A stretch of DNA of 7,414 bases from positions 1-7,414 of the forward strand of contig DMHI01000114.1 of NCBI GenBank assembly GCA_003449515.1, in the 5' to 3' direction. A program made the position numbers and the translations under genes. Shown here piece by piece: positions 1 through 6,474 of this stretch. This DNA is from Lysobacteraceae bacterium (GTDB lineage: Bacteria; Pseudomonadota; Gammaproteobacteria; Xanthomonadales; Xanthomonadaceae). Position 1 is the first letter of the stretch. The number at the start of each line of letters is the position of its first letter. Under the pieces are notes generated by a model. The model did no database searches. It had not been told where the DNA came from and was given only the letters and a program-made list of their open reading frames with translations.

Positions 1-443
1 CCAAGGCCGTGGCCTTCAAGGAGGCGCTGGAGCCCGAGTTCACCGCCTACCAGCAGCAGGTGGTGAGGAACGCGCAGGCGATGGCGAAGACGCTCATCGC
101 CCGTGGCTTCAAGATCGTCTCCGGCGGCACCCAGAACCACCTGATGCTGATCGACCTGATCGGCCGCGAGGTCTCGGGCAAGGACGCGGAAGCGGCGCTC
201 GGCGCTGCGCACATCACCGTCAACAAGAACTCGGTGCCGAACGACCCGCGTTCGCCCTTCGTCACCTCGGGCCTGCGCATCGGCACGCCGGCGGTGACCA
301 CGCGCGGCTACACGGAAGCCGACTGTATCGAGCTTGCGAATTGGATCGCCGACGTGCTCGATGCACCGAGCGATGCCGGCGTGCTGGCGCGCGTGCGCGA
401 CGCGGTGACGGCGCAGTGCCGTCGTTACCCGGTCTACGGCTGA
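1..443 (+). CDS. glyA: Serine hydroxymethyltransferase, C-terminal third (5' end outside window)
   Basis: This is the C-terminal part of the PLP-dependent cytosolic enzyme that interconverts serine and glycine and loads a one-carbon unit onto tetrahydrofolate. The reading frame is open from the first bases (first full codon at 3, AAG), so the gene starts before the window; the GTG at 9 is an internal valine, not a start. About 146 codons are visible, against roughly 415-420 for the whole family. Recognisable GlyA segments are the stretch QNHLMLIDLIGREVSGKDAE (near 132-191), NKNSVPNDPRSPFVTSGLRIG and GTPAVTTRG. The arginine of SGLRIGTPA (codon 276-278) matches the substrate-carboxylate-binding arginine of the family. 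The frame ends at TGA 441-443, 42 bases before nrdR. The PLP lysine lies upstream, outside the window. Identity is secure. Confidence 0.96.
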   Translation, partial: KAVAFKEALEPEFTAYQQQVVRNAQAMAKTLIARGFKIVSGGTQNHLMLIDLIGREVSGKDAEAALGAAHITVNKNSVPNDPRSPFVTSGLRIGTPAVTTRGYTEADCIELANWIADVLDAPSDAGVLARVRDAVTAQCRRYPVYG

Positions 444-485
444 GGTCTGCAGCTGCCGCGCTACCCGACCCGCTGACGCCTTCCA

Positions 486-1010
486 ATGCACTGCCCGTTC
501 TGCCCGCACGAAGACACCCGCGTGATCGACTCGCGCGTGGCCGAGGACGGCAGCAGCATCCGCCGCCGGCGCGAGTGCCCGGCCTGCGGTGAGCGCTTCT
601 CGACGGTCGAGCAGGTGGAATGGCGGCTGCCGGCGGTGGTCAAGAGCGACGGCCGCCGCGAGGCCTTCGACGAGCGCAAGCTGCGCGCCAGCTTCGAGAA
701 GCCGTTGCAGAAGCGCCCGGTGTCGGCCGCACAGATCGATGCCGCCGTGCTTGCCGTGGTCAATGACGTGCGCAAGAGCGGTGAGCGCGAGCTGCCGGCC
801 CGCCGCGTCGGCGAGTTCGTCATCGCGCAACTGAAGCTGCTCGACCAGGTCGCCTACGTGCGCTTCGCTTCCGTGTACCGCAGCTTCGAGGACGTGCAGG
901 ACTTCCGCGAGGAGATCGAGAAGCTGCAGCGCGATCTGCCCGCCGCGCAGACGCTCGACCTGCCGCTGGAAGACACCGCGCCGAAATCGGCCAAATCGAA
1001 GAAGGGCTGA
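486..1010 (+). CDS. nrdR: Transcriptional repressor NrdR of ribonucleotide reductase genes
   Basis: NrdR is a zinc-finger/ATP-cone repressor that binds NrdR boxes before ribonucleotide reductase operons and senses ATP/dATP. The 174-residue product starts with the typical MHCPFC. Four zinc cysteines are visible at C3, C6, C31 and C34, with the conserved DSRVAEDGSSIRRRREC between them. The ATP-cone follows at about residues 47-140, with VVKSDGRREAFDERKLRASF and the KRPVS element. A glutamate/lysine-rich helix and a low-complexity tail ending PKSAKSKKG make the protein some 15-20 residues longer than the usual ~150-160. ATG 486 is chosen because it places the first zinc cysteine at position 3, although no clear Shine-Dalgarno sequence precedes it. 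It lies between glyA and ribD, a common gammaproteobacterial arrangement. Its targets are not in this window. Confidence 0.97.
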   Translation: MHCPFCPHEDTRVIDSRVAEDGSSIRRRRECPACGERFSTVEQVEWRLPAVVKSDGRREAFDERKLRASFEKPLQKRPVSAAQIDAAVLAVVNDVRKSGERELPARRVGEFVIAQLKLLDQVAYVRFASVYRSFEDVQDFREEIEKLQRDLPAAQTLDLPLEDTAPKSAKSKKG

Positions 1011-1051
1011 GACGGCGCGCACCCCGGCGTCGCTGACGGTACGCTTCCGCC

Positions 1052-2164
1052 ATGCCGTTTTCCGATATTGACCAGCGCCACATGGCCGAGGCCCTGCGCC
1101 TTGCGGCGCAGCATGCGTTCACCACCAAGCCCAACCCGATGGTCGGCTGCGTGATCGCGCATGGCGCCGAGGTGGTCGGCCGCGGTGCGCACCAGCGTGC
1201 CGGCGAGGCGCATGCGGAAGTGCATGCACTGCGCGAGGCCGGCGCACGGGCGGTGGGCGCGACGGCCTACGTGACGCTCGAACCCTGTGCGCACTTCGGC
1301 CGCACGCCGCCTTGTGCCGATGCGCTGGTGGCCGCCGGCGTGATGCGCGTGGTCGCGGCGATCCGCGATCCGTTCCACGCCGTGGCCGGCCGGGGCTTCA
1401 CCGCGCTGCAGGCCGCCGGCATCACCGTGGAGCACGGCCTGCTCGCTGAACAAGCCGAGTGGTTGAACCGCGGCTTCCTGATGCGCGCGCGGCAGGGCCG
1501 GCCCTGGGTGCGGGTGAAGCTGGCGATGAGCCTCGATGGCCGCACCGCGATGGCCAGCGGCGAATCGAAGTGGATCACCGGCGAGGCCGCGCGCGCCGAC
1601 GTGCAGCATTACCGCGCGCGGTCGTCGGCGATCCTCACCGGCCTCGGTACCGTGCTCGCCGACGACCCGCGACTCACCGCGCGGGTCGACGAGGGCGTCG
1701 CCCTGGTGCCGCCACTGCGCGTGGTGCTCGATCACCACGGCGCGCTGCCCCGCACCTGCCGCCTGCTCGACGGTGAGGCACCAACGCTGATCGCGCACGC
1801 CGACGACATCGTTCCGGCCTACGGCCCGACGGTTGAAGGCTTCGCCGTGCCACGCCGCGCTGCACACCTCGACCTGCCCGCCGTGCTGGCGCAGCTCGCC
1901 ACGCGCGAGGTCAACGAGGTGCAGGTGGAGGCCGGTGCGCGCTTGGCGGGTGCTTTCCTCCGTGCCGGGCTGGTCGATGAACTGCTGCTCTACCTGGCGC
2001 CGGTGCTGCTTGGCGAGCGCGGGCGTCCGTTGTTCGACGGCCTTGGCATCGATCGCATGGACGAGCGACGGGATTTCGAGCGTGTCGAGGTCCACGCGTT
2101 CGACGATGGCGACCTGCGGCTGACGTATCGACCGCGACGCCGGGCGGCAGTCGGCTCCCTATAA
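1052..2164 (+). CDS. ribD: Bifunctional diaminohydroxyphosphoribosylaminopyrimidine deaminase / 5-amino-6-(5-phosphoribosylamino)uracil reductase
   Basis: RibD carries out the second and third steps of riboflavin synthesis: deamination of the pyrimidine made from GTP, then NADPH-dependent reduction of the ribose side chain. The 370-residue length is normal for the fused enzyme. The N-terminal deaminase domain (about 5-145) has the zinc-site signature HAE at 54-56 and PCAHFGRTPPC at 78-88, giving zinc ligands H54, C79 and C88 and catalytic E56. NPMVGCVI (28-35) is also typical. The reductase domain (about 147-360) has WVRVKLAMSLDGRTA, SKWITGEAAR, ILTGLGTVLADDPRLT and, near the end, VEAGARLAGAFLRAGLVDEL, all standard. 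ATG 1052 has no clear Shine-Dalgarno sequence but matches the expected N-terminus. The TAA stop (2162-2164) lies inside a TATAAT hexamer that may serve ribE. Both active sites look intact. Confidence 0.97.
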   Translation: MPFSDIDQRHMAEALRLAAQHAFTTKPNPMVGCVIAHGAEVVGRGAHQRAGEAHAEVHALREAGARAVGATAYVTLEPCAHFGRTPPCADALVAAGVMRVVAAIRDPFHAVAGRGFTALQAAGITVEHGLLAEQAEWLNRGFLMRARQGRPWVRVKLAMSLDGRTAMASGESKWITGEAARADVQHYRARSSAILTGLGTVLADDPRLTARVDEGVALVPPLRVVLDHHGALPRTCRLLDGEAPTLIAHADDIVPAYGPTVEGFAVPRRAAHLDLPAVLAQLATREVNEVQVEAGARLAGAFLRAGLVDELLLYLAPVLLGERGRPLFDGLGIDRMDERRDFERVEVHAFDDGDLRLTYRPRRRAAVGSL

Positions 2165-2165
2165 T
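2160..2165 (+). promoter_or_regulatory. Candidate -10 element (TATAAT) upstream of ribE
   Basis: A perfect sigma-70 consensus -10 hexamer stands out in very GC-rich sequence and overlaps the ribD TAA stop. It lies 27 bases before the ribE ATG, which would give a 5' leader of about 20 bases. No good -35 box is seen at 16-18 bases; the closest, CGACGC at 2135-2140 with a 19-base spacer, is poor, and there is no TGn extension. This may be an internal promoter or chance. Confidence 0.35.
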
Positions 2166-2192
2166 CACGCCCTCCCCGCCTCGGATTTGACG

Positions 2193-2822
2193 ATGTTCAC
2201 CGGATTGATCCAGGCCGTCGGCCGCCTCGTCGAACGCACACCGGTCGGCGGCGACCTGCGACTGCGCTTCGCCGTCGGGGCGCTGCCCTTCGACGATGTG
2301 CTGATGGGCGAATCGATCGCCTGCAACGGCGTCTGCCTGACGGTGGTCGCCTTCGCTGCCGGCGCGCCCCCGGGCAGCGGCAGCGATGCCTGGTTCGACG
2401 CCGATGTCTCGACCGAAACCCTCGCGCTCACCACGCTCGGCGCGCTCGCCGTGGGTGCGGCGGTGAATCTGGAACGTGCGCTGCGCGTCGGCGATCGTCT
2501 CGGCGGGCATCTGGTCAGCGGCCACGTCGACGGCATCGGTGCCGTGGAATCCATCGTCGACGATGCGCGCGGCCAGCGCTGGCGGTTCTCGGCGCCAAAG
2601 CCGCTGCTGCGCTTCATCGCGCCCAAGGGCTCGATCGCGGTCGACGGCACCTCGCTCACGGTGAACGCCGCGGATGACGCCGGCTTCGAGGTGATGCTGG
2701 TGCCGCACACGCTCGCGCACACCGGCTTCGGCACGATGGCGGTGGGCACGCGCGTCAATCTGGAAATCGACACCGTCGCGCGCTACGTCGCGCGGCTGCA
2801 GGACACGGAGCACTGGGCATGA
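2193..2822 (+). CDS. ribE: Riboflavin synthase, alpha subunit type
   Basis: This enzyme makes the last bond of riboflavin: two molecules of 6,7-dimethyl-8-ribityllumazine dismutate into riboflavin and the pyrimidine that RibH reuses. It is called ribC in E. coli. The start is placed at ATG 2193, because MFTGLIQAVG is the invariant N-terminus; the in-frame TTG at 2187 would add two residues and is less likely. The 209-residue product shows the duplicated beta-barrel of the family. Repeat one has GESIACNGVCLTVV (39-52) and FDADVSTETL (68-77). The linker VNLERALRVGDRLGGHLVSGHVDG follows (91-114, given here by position and family consensus). Repeat two has PKGSIAVDGTSLTVN (144-158) and LVPHTLAHTGFG. 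A short Gly/Pro/Ser insert (about 57-64, GAPPGSGS) lies in a loop of repeat one. The TGA overlaps the next gene's ATG. Confidence 0.97.
   Translation: MFTGLIQAVGRLVERTPVGGDLRLRFAVGALPFDDVLMGESIACNGVCLTVVAFAAGAPPGSGSDAWFDADVSTETLALTTLGALAVGAAVNLERALRVGDRLGGHLVSGHVDGIGAVESIVDDARGQRWRFSAPKPLLRFIAPKGSIAVDGTSLTVNAADDAGFEVMLVPHTLAHTGFGTMAVGTRVNLEIDTVARYVARLQDTEHWA
2807..2810 (+). promoter_or_regulatory. Ribosome binding site (GGAG) of the ribB/ribBA-type gene
   Basis: GGAG lies 8 bases before ATG 2819, inside the 3' end of ribE. It supports this start and the ATGA overlap with ribE. It is one of only two clear Shine-Dalgarno sequences in the window. Confidence 0.6.
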
Positions 2823-3943
2823 GCGTGATGACCGCAGCCGGCGAGGCGACCAGCGCCTTCGCCAGCATCCCCGAGATCCTCGACGACCTGCGTGCCGGCA
2901 GGATGGTGGTCATCGTCGACGACGAGGACCGCGAGAACGAGGGCGACATCATCATGGCCGCCGAGTTGGTGCGGCCCTCCGACATCAACTTCATGGTCAC
3001 GCACGCGCGCGGCCTCGTGTGCCTGTCGCTGACGCGCGAACGCTGCCGCCAGCTCGGCTTGGGGCCGATGGTGCTGTCGAACACCTCGCCGCACCACACC
3101 AACTTCACGGTGAGCATCGAGGCGGCGGAAGGCGTGACCACCGGCATCAGCGCCTATGACCGCGCGCACACCATCCGCACCGCGGTGCGCCCCGACGCCG
3201 CGCCCGAGCATCTCTCGCAGCCCGGCCACATCTTCCCGCTGATGGCGCAGCCCGGCGGCGTGCTGACGCGCGCCGGCCACACCGAAGCCGCCAGCGACCT
3301 GGCACTGCTGGCCGGCCTCGAGCCCGCCGGCGTGCTGGTTGAAATCCTCAACCCCGACGGCTCGATGGCGCGCCGCCCCGAGCTGGAAGTGTTCGCTCAG
3401 CTGCACGGCTTGAAGATCGGCTCGATCGAGGCCCTGATCCGCCACCGGCTGGAAACCGAGCACACGGTCGAGCGCGTCGACGAGCGCGAGATCGACACCG
3501 CGCACGGCCCGTTCCGCCTCGTCAGCTACCGCGACCGCCTGACCCGCGAGCTGCACTTCGCGCTGGTGCGCGGTGCGCCCTCGGGCGAGCGCCCGGCACT
3601 GGTGCGCGTGCACGTGAAGAACCCGCTGGCCGATGTACTGCAGTGGCAGCGCCCGGATTTCGCTGGCTCGGCCATCGAGGCGATGGCGAGGATCGCTACG
3701 GAAGGCGAGGGCGTGCTGGTGCTGCTCGCCGACGCCATCAAGCCCGACGACCTGCTGGCGCGGATCACCGAGCAGCCCGAGGCCAGCGGCGGCAAGGTCC
3801 AGGAATGGCGGCGCAACGGCGTCGGCTCGCAGATCCTTTCCGACCTTGGCCTCAAGCACCTGCGCGTGCTGGGCACGCCGCGCAAGCAGATCGGCATTGG
3901 CGGCTATGGGCTGGACGTGGTCGAGTACCTGCCGCTGCGTTGA
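2819..3943 (+). CDS. ribB: 3,4-dihydroxy-2-butanone 4-phosphate synthase with degenerate GTP cyclohydrolase II-like C-terminal domain
   Basis: The N-terminal domain (about 16-207) converts ribulose 5-phosphate to 3,4-dihydroxy-2-butanone 4-phosphate and formate, supplying the four-carbon unit for RibH. It carries DDEDRENEGD (34-43), THARGLVC (61-68), GVTTGISAYDRAHTI (105-119) and GHTEA (153-157), the acidic and histidine residues expected at the Mg2+ and substrate sites. The remaining ~165 residues align in outline with GTP cyclohydrolase II (DTAHGPFRLVSY, LHFALVRG, VRVH), so automatic annotation will often say RibBA. However, the region where the Cys-x9-Cys-x-Cys zinc site belongs (about 264-278) reads HVKNPLADVLQW, and there is no cysteine anywhere after C76. 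The cyclohydrolase is therefore very probably inactive. Fusions of this kind are known in Proteobacteria (the RibBX-type variant). It overlaps ribE by ATGA. Confidence 0.95.
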   Translation: MSVMTAAGEATSAFASIPEILDDLRAGRMVVIVDDEDRENEGDIIMAAELVRPSDINFMVTHARGLVCLSLTRERCRQLGLGPMVLSNTSPHHTNFTVSIEAAEGVTTGISAYDRAHTIRTAVRPDAAPEHLSQPGHIFPLMAQPGGVLTRAGHTEAASDLALLAGLEPAGVLVEILNPDGSMARRPELEVFAQLHGLKIGSIEALIRHRLETEHTVERVDEREIDTAHGPFRLVSYRDRLTRELHFALVRGAPSGERPALVRVHVKNPLADVLQWQRPDFAGSAIEAMARIATEGEGVLVLLADAIKPDDLLARITEQPEASGGKVQEWRRNGVGSQILSDLGLKHLRVLGTPRKQIGIGGYGLDVVEYLPLR

Positions 3944-3966
3944 GCCAGCCCGCCGGCCATAGGGCG

Positions 3967-3972
3967 TAAACT
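3967..3972 (+). promoter_or_regulatory. Candidate -10 element (TAAACT) upstream of ribH
   Basis: An AT-rich hexamer, 4 of 6 to the sigma-70 consensus, lies in the 56-base gap before ribH and ends 27 bases before its ATG, the same distance as the TATAAT before ribE. The only -35-like hexamer is TTGAGC at 3940-3945, with a spacer of 21 bases, too long for a good promoter. This is a weak prediction. Confidence 0.25.
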
Positions 3973-3999
3973 GTCCGGCCGCTCCCACCCGTCCCGCCC

Positions 4000-4503
4000 A
4001 TGCCCCGTTTCGAAGGCGATCTCCGGCCGCACCCGACCGGCCGCTATGCCATCGTCGCCAGCCGTTGGAACCCGAGGATCACCGACCTGCTGGTCGAAGG
4101 CGCGCGCAAGGCGCTGCTCGACAACGGCGTCGAGGCCGAACGCATCGACGTGGTCCGCGTGCCCGGCGCCTGGGAAATCCCGCTGGCCGCCGCCGCCATC
4201 GCCCGTGCCTCGATGTCGGCGCAGGCGTGCGCTGCGTCCACCGCCGCGATCATCGCCCTGGGCTGCGTGGTCCGCGGCGACACCCGCCACTACGAGCAGG
4301 TGGCCGACGGCTGCAGCGACGCGCTGATGCGCGTGCAGCTCGATTCCGGCCTGCCGGTGGCCAACGGCGTATTGGCGGTCGAGGCTTATGCTGACGCCGA
4401 GGCCCGCGCCGGCGGCGCGATGGGCAACAAGGGCGAGGAGGCCGCGCTGGCCGCCCTCGAGATGAGCGACCTCCTGAAACACTGGCAGAAGACGCACCAA
4501 TGA
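4000..4503 (+). CDS. ribH: 6,7-dimethyl-8-ribityllumazine synthase
   Basis: RibH condenses 5-amino-6-ribitylaminouracil with dihydroxybutanone phosphate to give the lumazine that riboflavin synthase uses; members assemble as pentamers or 60-mer shells. The 167-residue product has the substrate loop RWN (22-24), the phosphate/substrate segment VRVPGAWEIPLAA (52-64), and GCVVRGDTRHYEQVADG with the catalytic histidine at H97. Further on are LPVANGVLAVE and GNKGEEAALAALEM, the Arg/Lys-containing end of the active site. The GDTRHYE and DAEARAGG style is typical of Xanthomonadales. Residues about 70-81 (ASMSAQACAAST) form an insertion of roughly seven residues relative to usual members such as that of E. 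coli, just before the strand IIALGCVV. No Shine-Dalgarno sequence is evident before ATG 4000. The stop overlaps the nusB start (ATGA). Confidence 0.96.
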   Translation: MPRFEGDLRPHPTGRYAIVASRWNPRITDLLVEGARKALLDNGVEAERIDVVRVPGAWEIPLAAAAIARASMSAQACAASTAAIIALGCVVRGDTRHYEQVADGCSDALMRVQLDSGLPVANGVLAVEAYADAEARAGGAMGNKGEEAALAALEMSDLLKHWQKTHQ

Positions 4504-4958
4504 AGCCGATCCGCACCGATGGCATCGACCCCGCCGCGCGTTCGCGCGCGCGCCGCCGCGCCCTGCAGGCCCTGTACGCCTGGCAGGTGTCGGGCACGTC
4601 GATCCCGCAGGTCATCAACCAGTTCCAGCACGAGCAGGACATGGAAGTGGCCGACCAGGAATACTTCGAGGCGCTGGTGAAGGGCGTGGCCGGGCATCGC
4701 GATGCGCTCGACGCGCGCCTCGCCGCGCACCTCGATCGCGGCATCGAACAGGTCGACCCGATCGAGCGCGCCGTGCTGCGCATCGCCGCCTTCGAGCTGC
4801 TGCATCGCGTCGATGTGCCCTACCGCGTGGTGCTGAACGAGGCCATCGAGACCGCCAAACGCTTCGGCTCCGACCACGGCCACACCTACGTCAACGGCGT
4901 GCTCGACCGCGCCGCCGCCGACTGGCGCCCGGGCGAGGCCGCCCAGGGCCGCCGCTGA
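4500..4958 (+). CDS. nusB: Transcription antitermination factor NusB
   Basis: NusB binds boxA RNA together with ribosomal protein S10 (NusE) and joins the antitermination complex that lets RNA polymerase complete rRNA operons. The 152-residue, mostly helical product is of normal length. The arginine-rich N-terminal RNA-binding helix ARRRALQALYAWQ (17-29) is clear, as are YFEALVKGV (55-63), VDPIERAVLRIAAFEL (85-100), VLNEAIETAKRFG (111-123) and the closing YVNGVLD (130-136). The ATG shares ATGA with the ribH stop, so its translation is probably coupled to ribH; the ribH-nusB pair is among the most conserved gene neighbourhoods in bacteria. The last 12 or so residues are a Gly/Ala/Arg tail with no obvious role. 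Confidence 0.97.
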   Translation: MKPIRTDGIDPAARSRARRRALQALYAWQVSGTSIPQVINQFQHEQDMEVADQEYFEALVKGVAGHRDALDARLAAHLDRGIEQVDPIERAVLRIAAFELLHRVDVPYRVVLNEAIETAKRFGSDHGHTYVNGVLDRAAADWRPGEAAQGRR

Positions 4959-4984
4959 GGCACGCGGGTTGCACGCCGCTGGGC

Positions 4985-5968
4985 ATGGCTGAATTCGCCC
5001 TCATCGATCGCCTGCGCCAACGCGCCACGGCCACCGTGCTGGCGCGCGGTGATGTCGCGCTCGGCATCGGCGATGACGCCGCGCTGCTCGATCCACCGAA
5101 GGGCCGGCAGCTCGCGCTCGCCGTCGACACCCTGGTCGAAGGCGTGCATTTCCCGAAGGGCGTGCCGGCCTCGGCCATCGGTTGGAAGGCGCTCGCCGTG
5201 AACCTCTCCGACCTCGCCGCCATGGGCGCCGAGCCCGCCGCCGCACTGCTCGCACTCACCCTGCCGAGCGACGATGCCGGTTTCGTCGACGAGTTCGCGG
5301 CCGGGTTTTCCGCGCTCGCCGACACGCATCGCGTCGCGCTGGTCGGCGGCGACACCACGCGCGGGCCGCTGGCCGTGAGTGTCACCGTCGTCGGCTACGT
5401 GCCCAAGGGCGACGCGCTCACCCGCTCGGGAGCAGCGGCCGACGACGATCTCTGGATCACCGGCACCCTCGGTGATGCCGCTGGCGCGCTGGCGCTGTGG
5501 AAGGCCGGCACGCCGATGCTGCGTACTGGCAGCCTGCGCGAGCGTCTGGATCGCCCGTCGCCGCGGCTGGGTGCCGGGTGCGCGCTGCGCGGGCTCGCCA
5601 CCGCCTGCATCGATGTCAGCGACGGGTTCCTCGCCGACCTCGGCCACCTGCTGGCGATGAGCGGTGTTGGTGCCGATATCGATGTCGACACGCTGCCGGT
5701 GTCGGCGGCGCTGCTCGATGCCTTCCCCGACCTGTCGACACGCCGCGCGCTGCAGCTCAGCGGTGGCGATGACTACGAGCTCTGTTTCACCGCGCCGGCG
5801 AAGAAGCGCGAGGCGGTGCTCGCCGCGCTCGACGCCGCGGCCACGCCGGTGGCGCGCGTGGGCCGGATCACCGTGGGTGCCTCATTGCGCCTGTTCGACC
5901 TTGATGGCCTGCCGGTGGCGCTGCCGCCCCGGCGCGGCTATGTGCATTTCTCGGGCGAGACCGCATGA
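4985..5968 (+). CDS. thiL: Thiamine-monophosphate kinase
   Basis: ThiL phosphorylates thiamine monophosphate with ATP to give thiamine diphosphate, the active cofactor. The 327-residue product belongs to the PurM/HypE/SelD ATP-binding superfamily. Metal- and nucleotide-binding motifs are complete: GIGDDAA (27-33), LAVDTLVEGVHF (45-56), NLSDLAAMGAEP (73-84), GGDTTRG (121-127), WITGTLGDAAGAL (157-169), CIDVSDGF (208-215) and SGGDDYEL (259-266). The N-terminus MAEFALIDRL fits the family, so ATG 4985 is chosen despite the absence of a good Shine-Dalgarno sequence. It lies 26 bases after nusB, the common nusB-thiL-pgpA order of proteobacteria, and its TGA overlaps the pgpA ATG. No thiamine (TPP) riboswitch is seen, which suits a gene in a housekeeping operon. 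Confidence 0.97.
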   Translation: MAEFALIDRLRQRATATVLARGDVALGIGDDAALLDPPKGRQLALAVDTLVEGVHFPKGVPASAIGWKALAVNLSDLAAMGAEPAAALLALTLPSDDAGFVDEFAAGFSALADTHRVALVGGDTTRGPLAVSVTVVGYVPKGDALTRSGAAADDDLWITGTLGDAAGALALWKAGTPMLRTGSLRERLDRPSPRLGAGCALRGLATACIDVSDGFLADLGHLLAMSGVGADIDVDTLPVSAALLDAFPDLSTRRALQLSGGDDYELCFTAPAKKREAVLAALDAAATPVARVGRITVGASLRLFDLDGLPVALPPRRGYVHFSGETA

Positions 5969-6474
5969 CGCTGCTGCCGGTCGGCACGCGCCGCAGGATG
6001 ATGCGCCACCCGCGCGGCTGGATCGCCGCCGGGTTTGGTGCCGGCTTCTCGCCGAAGGCACCGGGCACGGTCGGCAGCCTCGTGGCGATCCTGCCGTGGT
6101 GGCTGTGGATGCACGATCTGCCAGCGGCCGAATACGCCGCGGTGCTGATCCTCGCCTTCGCGGTGGGCATCTGGGCCGCTCGCTGGGCGATCCGCGAAAG
6201 CGGCGTGGCCGATCCCTCGATCGTGGTCTGGGACGAGTTCGTCGGTGTCTGGCTGGCACTGTGGCTGGTGCCGGCGGAGTGGCCGTGGGTGCTGGCGGCT
6301 TTCGGGGTGTTCCGGCTGTTCGATGTCTGCAAGCCGTGGCCGGTGCGTTGGGCCGATCGGCACGTCAAGGGGGCCTTCGGCACCATGCTCGACGACGCGC
6401 TCGCCGGCCTGATGGCGCTGGCGGTGATGCAGCTCGCGCTGTCGCTGTGGCCGCTGCTGGCGGCCCCGGCCTGA
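5965..6474 (+). CDS. pgpA: Phosphatidylglycerophosphatase A (inner membrane)
   Basis: PgpA removes the phosphate from phosphatidylglycerophosphate to give phosphatidylglycerol, an inner-membrane lipid step. The 169-residue length is close to the E. coli protein. Family signatures are GFGAGFSPKAPGTVGSL (23-39), IVVWDEFVGVW (86-96), FRLFDVCKPWPVRWAD (116-131) and the acidic motif GTMLDDALAG (139-148); D90, E91, D143 and D144 are the likely metal-binding acidic residues. Hydrophobic, Trp-rich segments at about 37-50, 56-75, 95-118 and 145-166 fit the expected membrane helices. The start ATG 5965 shares ATGA with the thiL stop; internal ATGs at codons 12 and 13 are possible but would discard the overlap. 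It is the last + strand gene of the run and faces yraN, 25 bases away. Confidence 0.95.
   Translation: MTLLPVGTRRRMMRHPRGWIAAGFGAGFSPKAPGTVGSLVAILPWWLWMHDLPAAEYAAVLILAFAVGIWAARWAIRESGVADPSIVVWDEFVGVWLALWLVPAEWPWVLAAFGVFRLFDVCKPWPVRWADRHVKGAFGTMLDDALAGLMALAVMQLALSLWPLLAAPA

Noticed and set aside
1011..1051. NrdR box or riboswitch between nrdR and ribD
   Set aside because: The 41-base gap is too short for an FMN riboswitch, and no AT-rich palindromic NrdR-box pair is visible.
854..2095. Long open frame of 413 codons on the - strand, opposite ribD and nrdR
   Set aside because: It is antisense to ribD and nrdR, both confirmed by motifs. Its composition (His/Arg/Gly/Ala-rich, no domain) is what the opposite strand of GC-rich genes gives; no ribosome binding site or homology is recognisable.
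2187..2192. TTG at 2187 as the ribE start
   Set aside because: MFTGLIQ is the near-invariant start of riboflavin synthase, and ATG 2193 gives exactly that.
3952..3979. GCCGG ... CCGGC around the ribB-ribH gap as an operator or terminator
   Set aside because: Five-base arms with an 18-base loop are too weak, and no T-run follows.
2783..3988. Long open frame of 401 codons on the - strand, opposite the ribB gene
   Set aside because: Same reasoning: it mirrors the whole ribB gene, is rich in Arg/His/Gln/Ala, and shows no recognisable motif.
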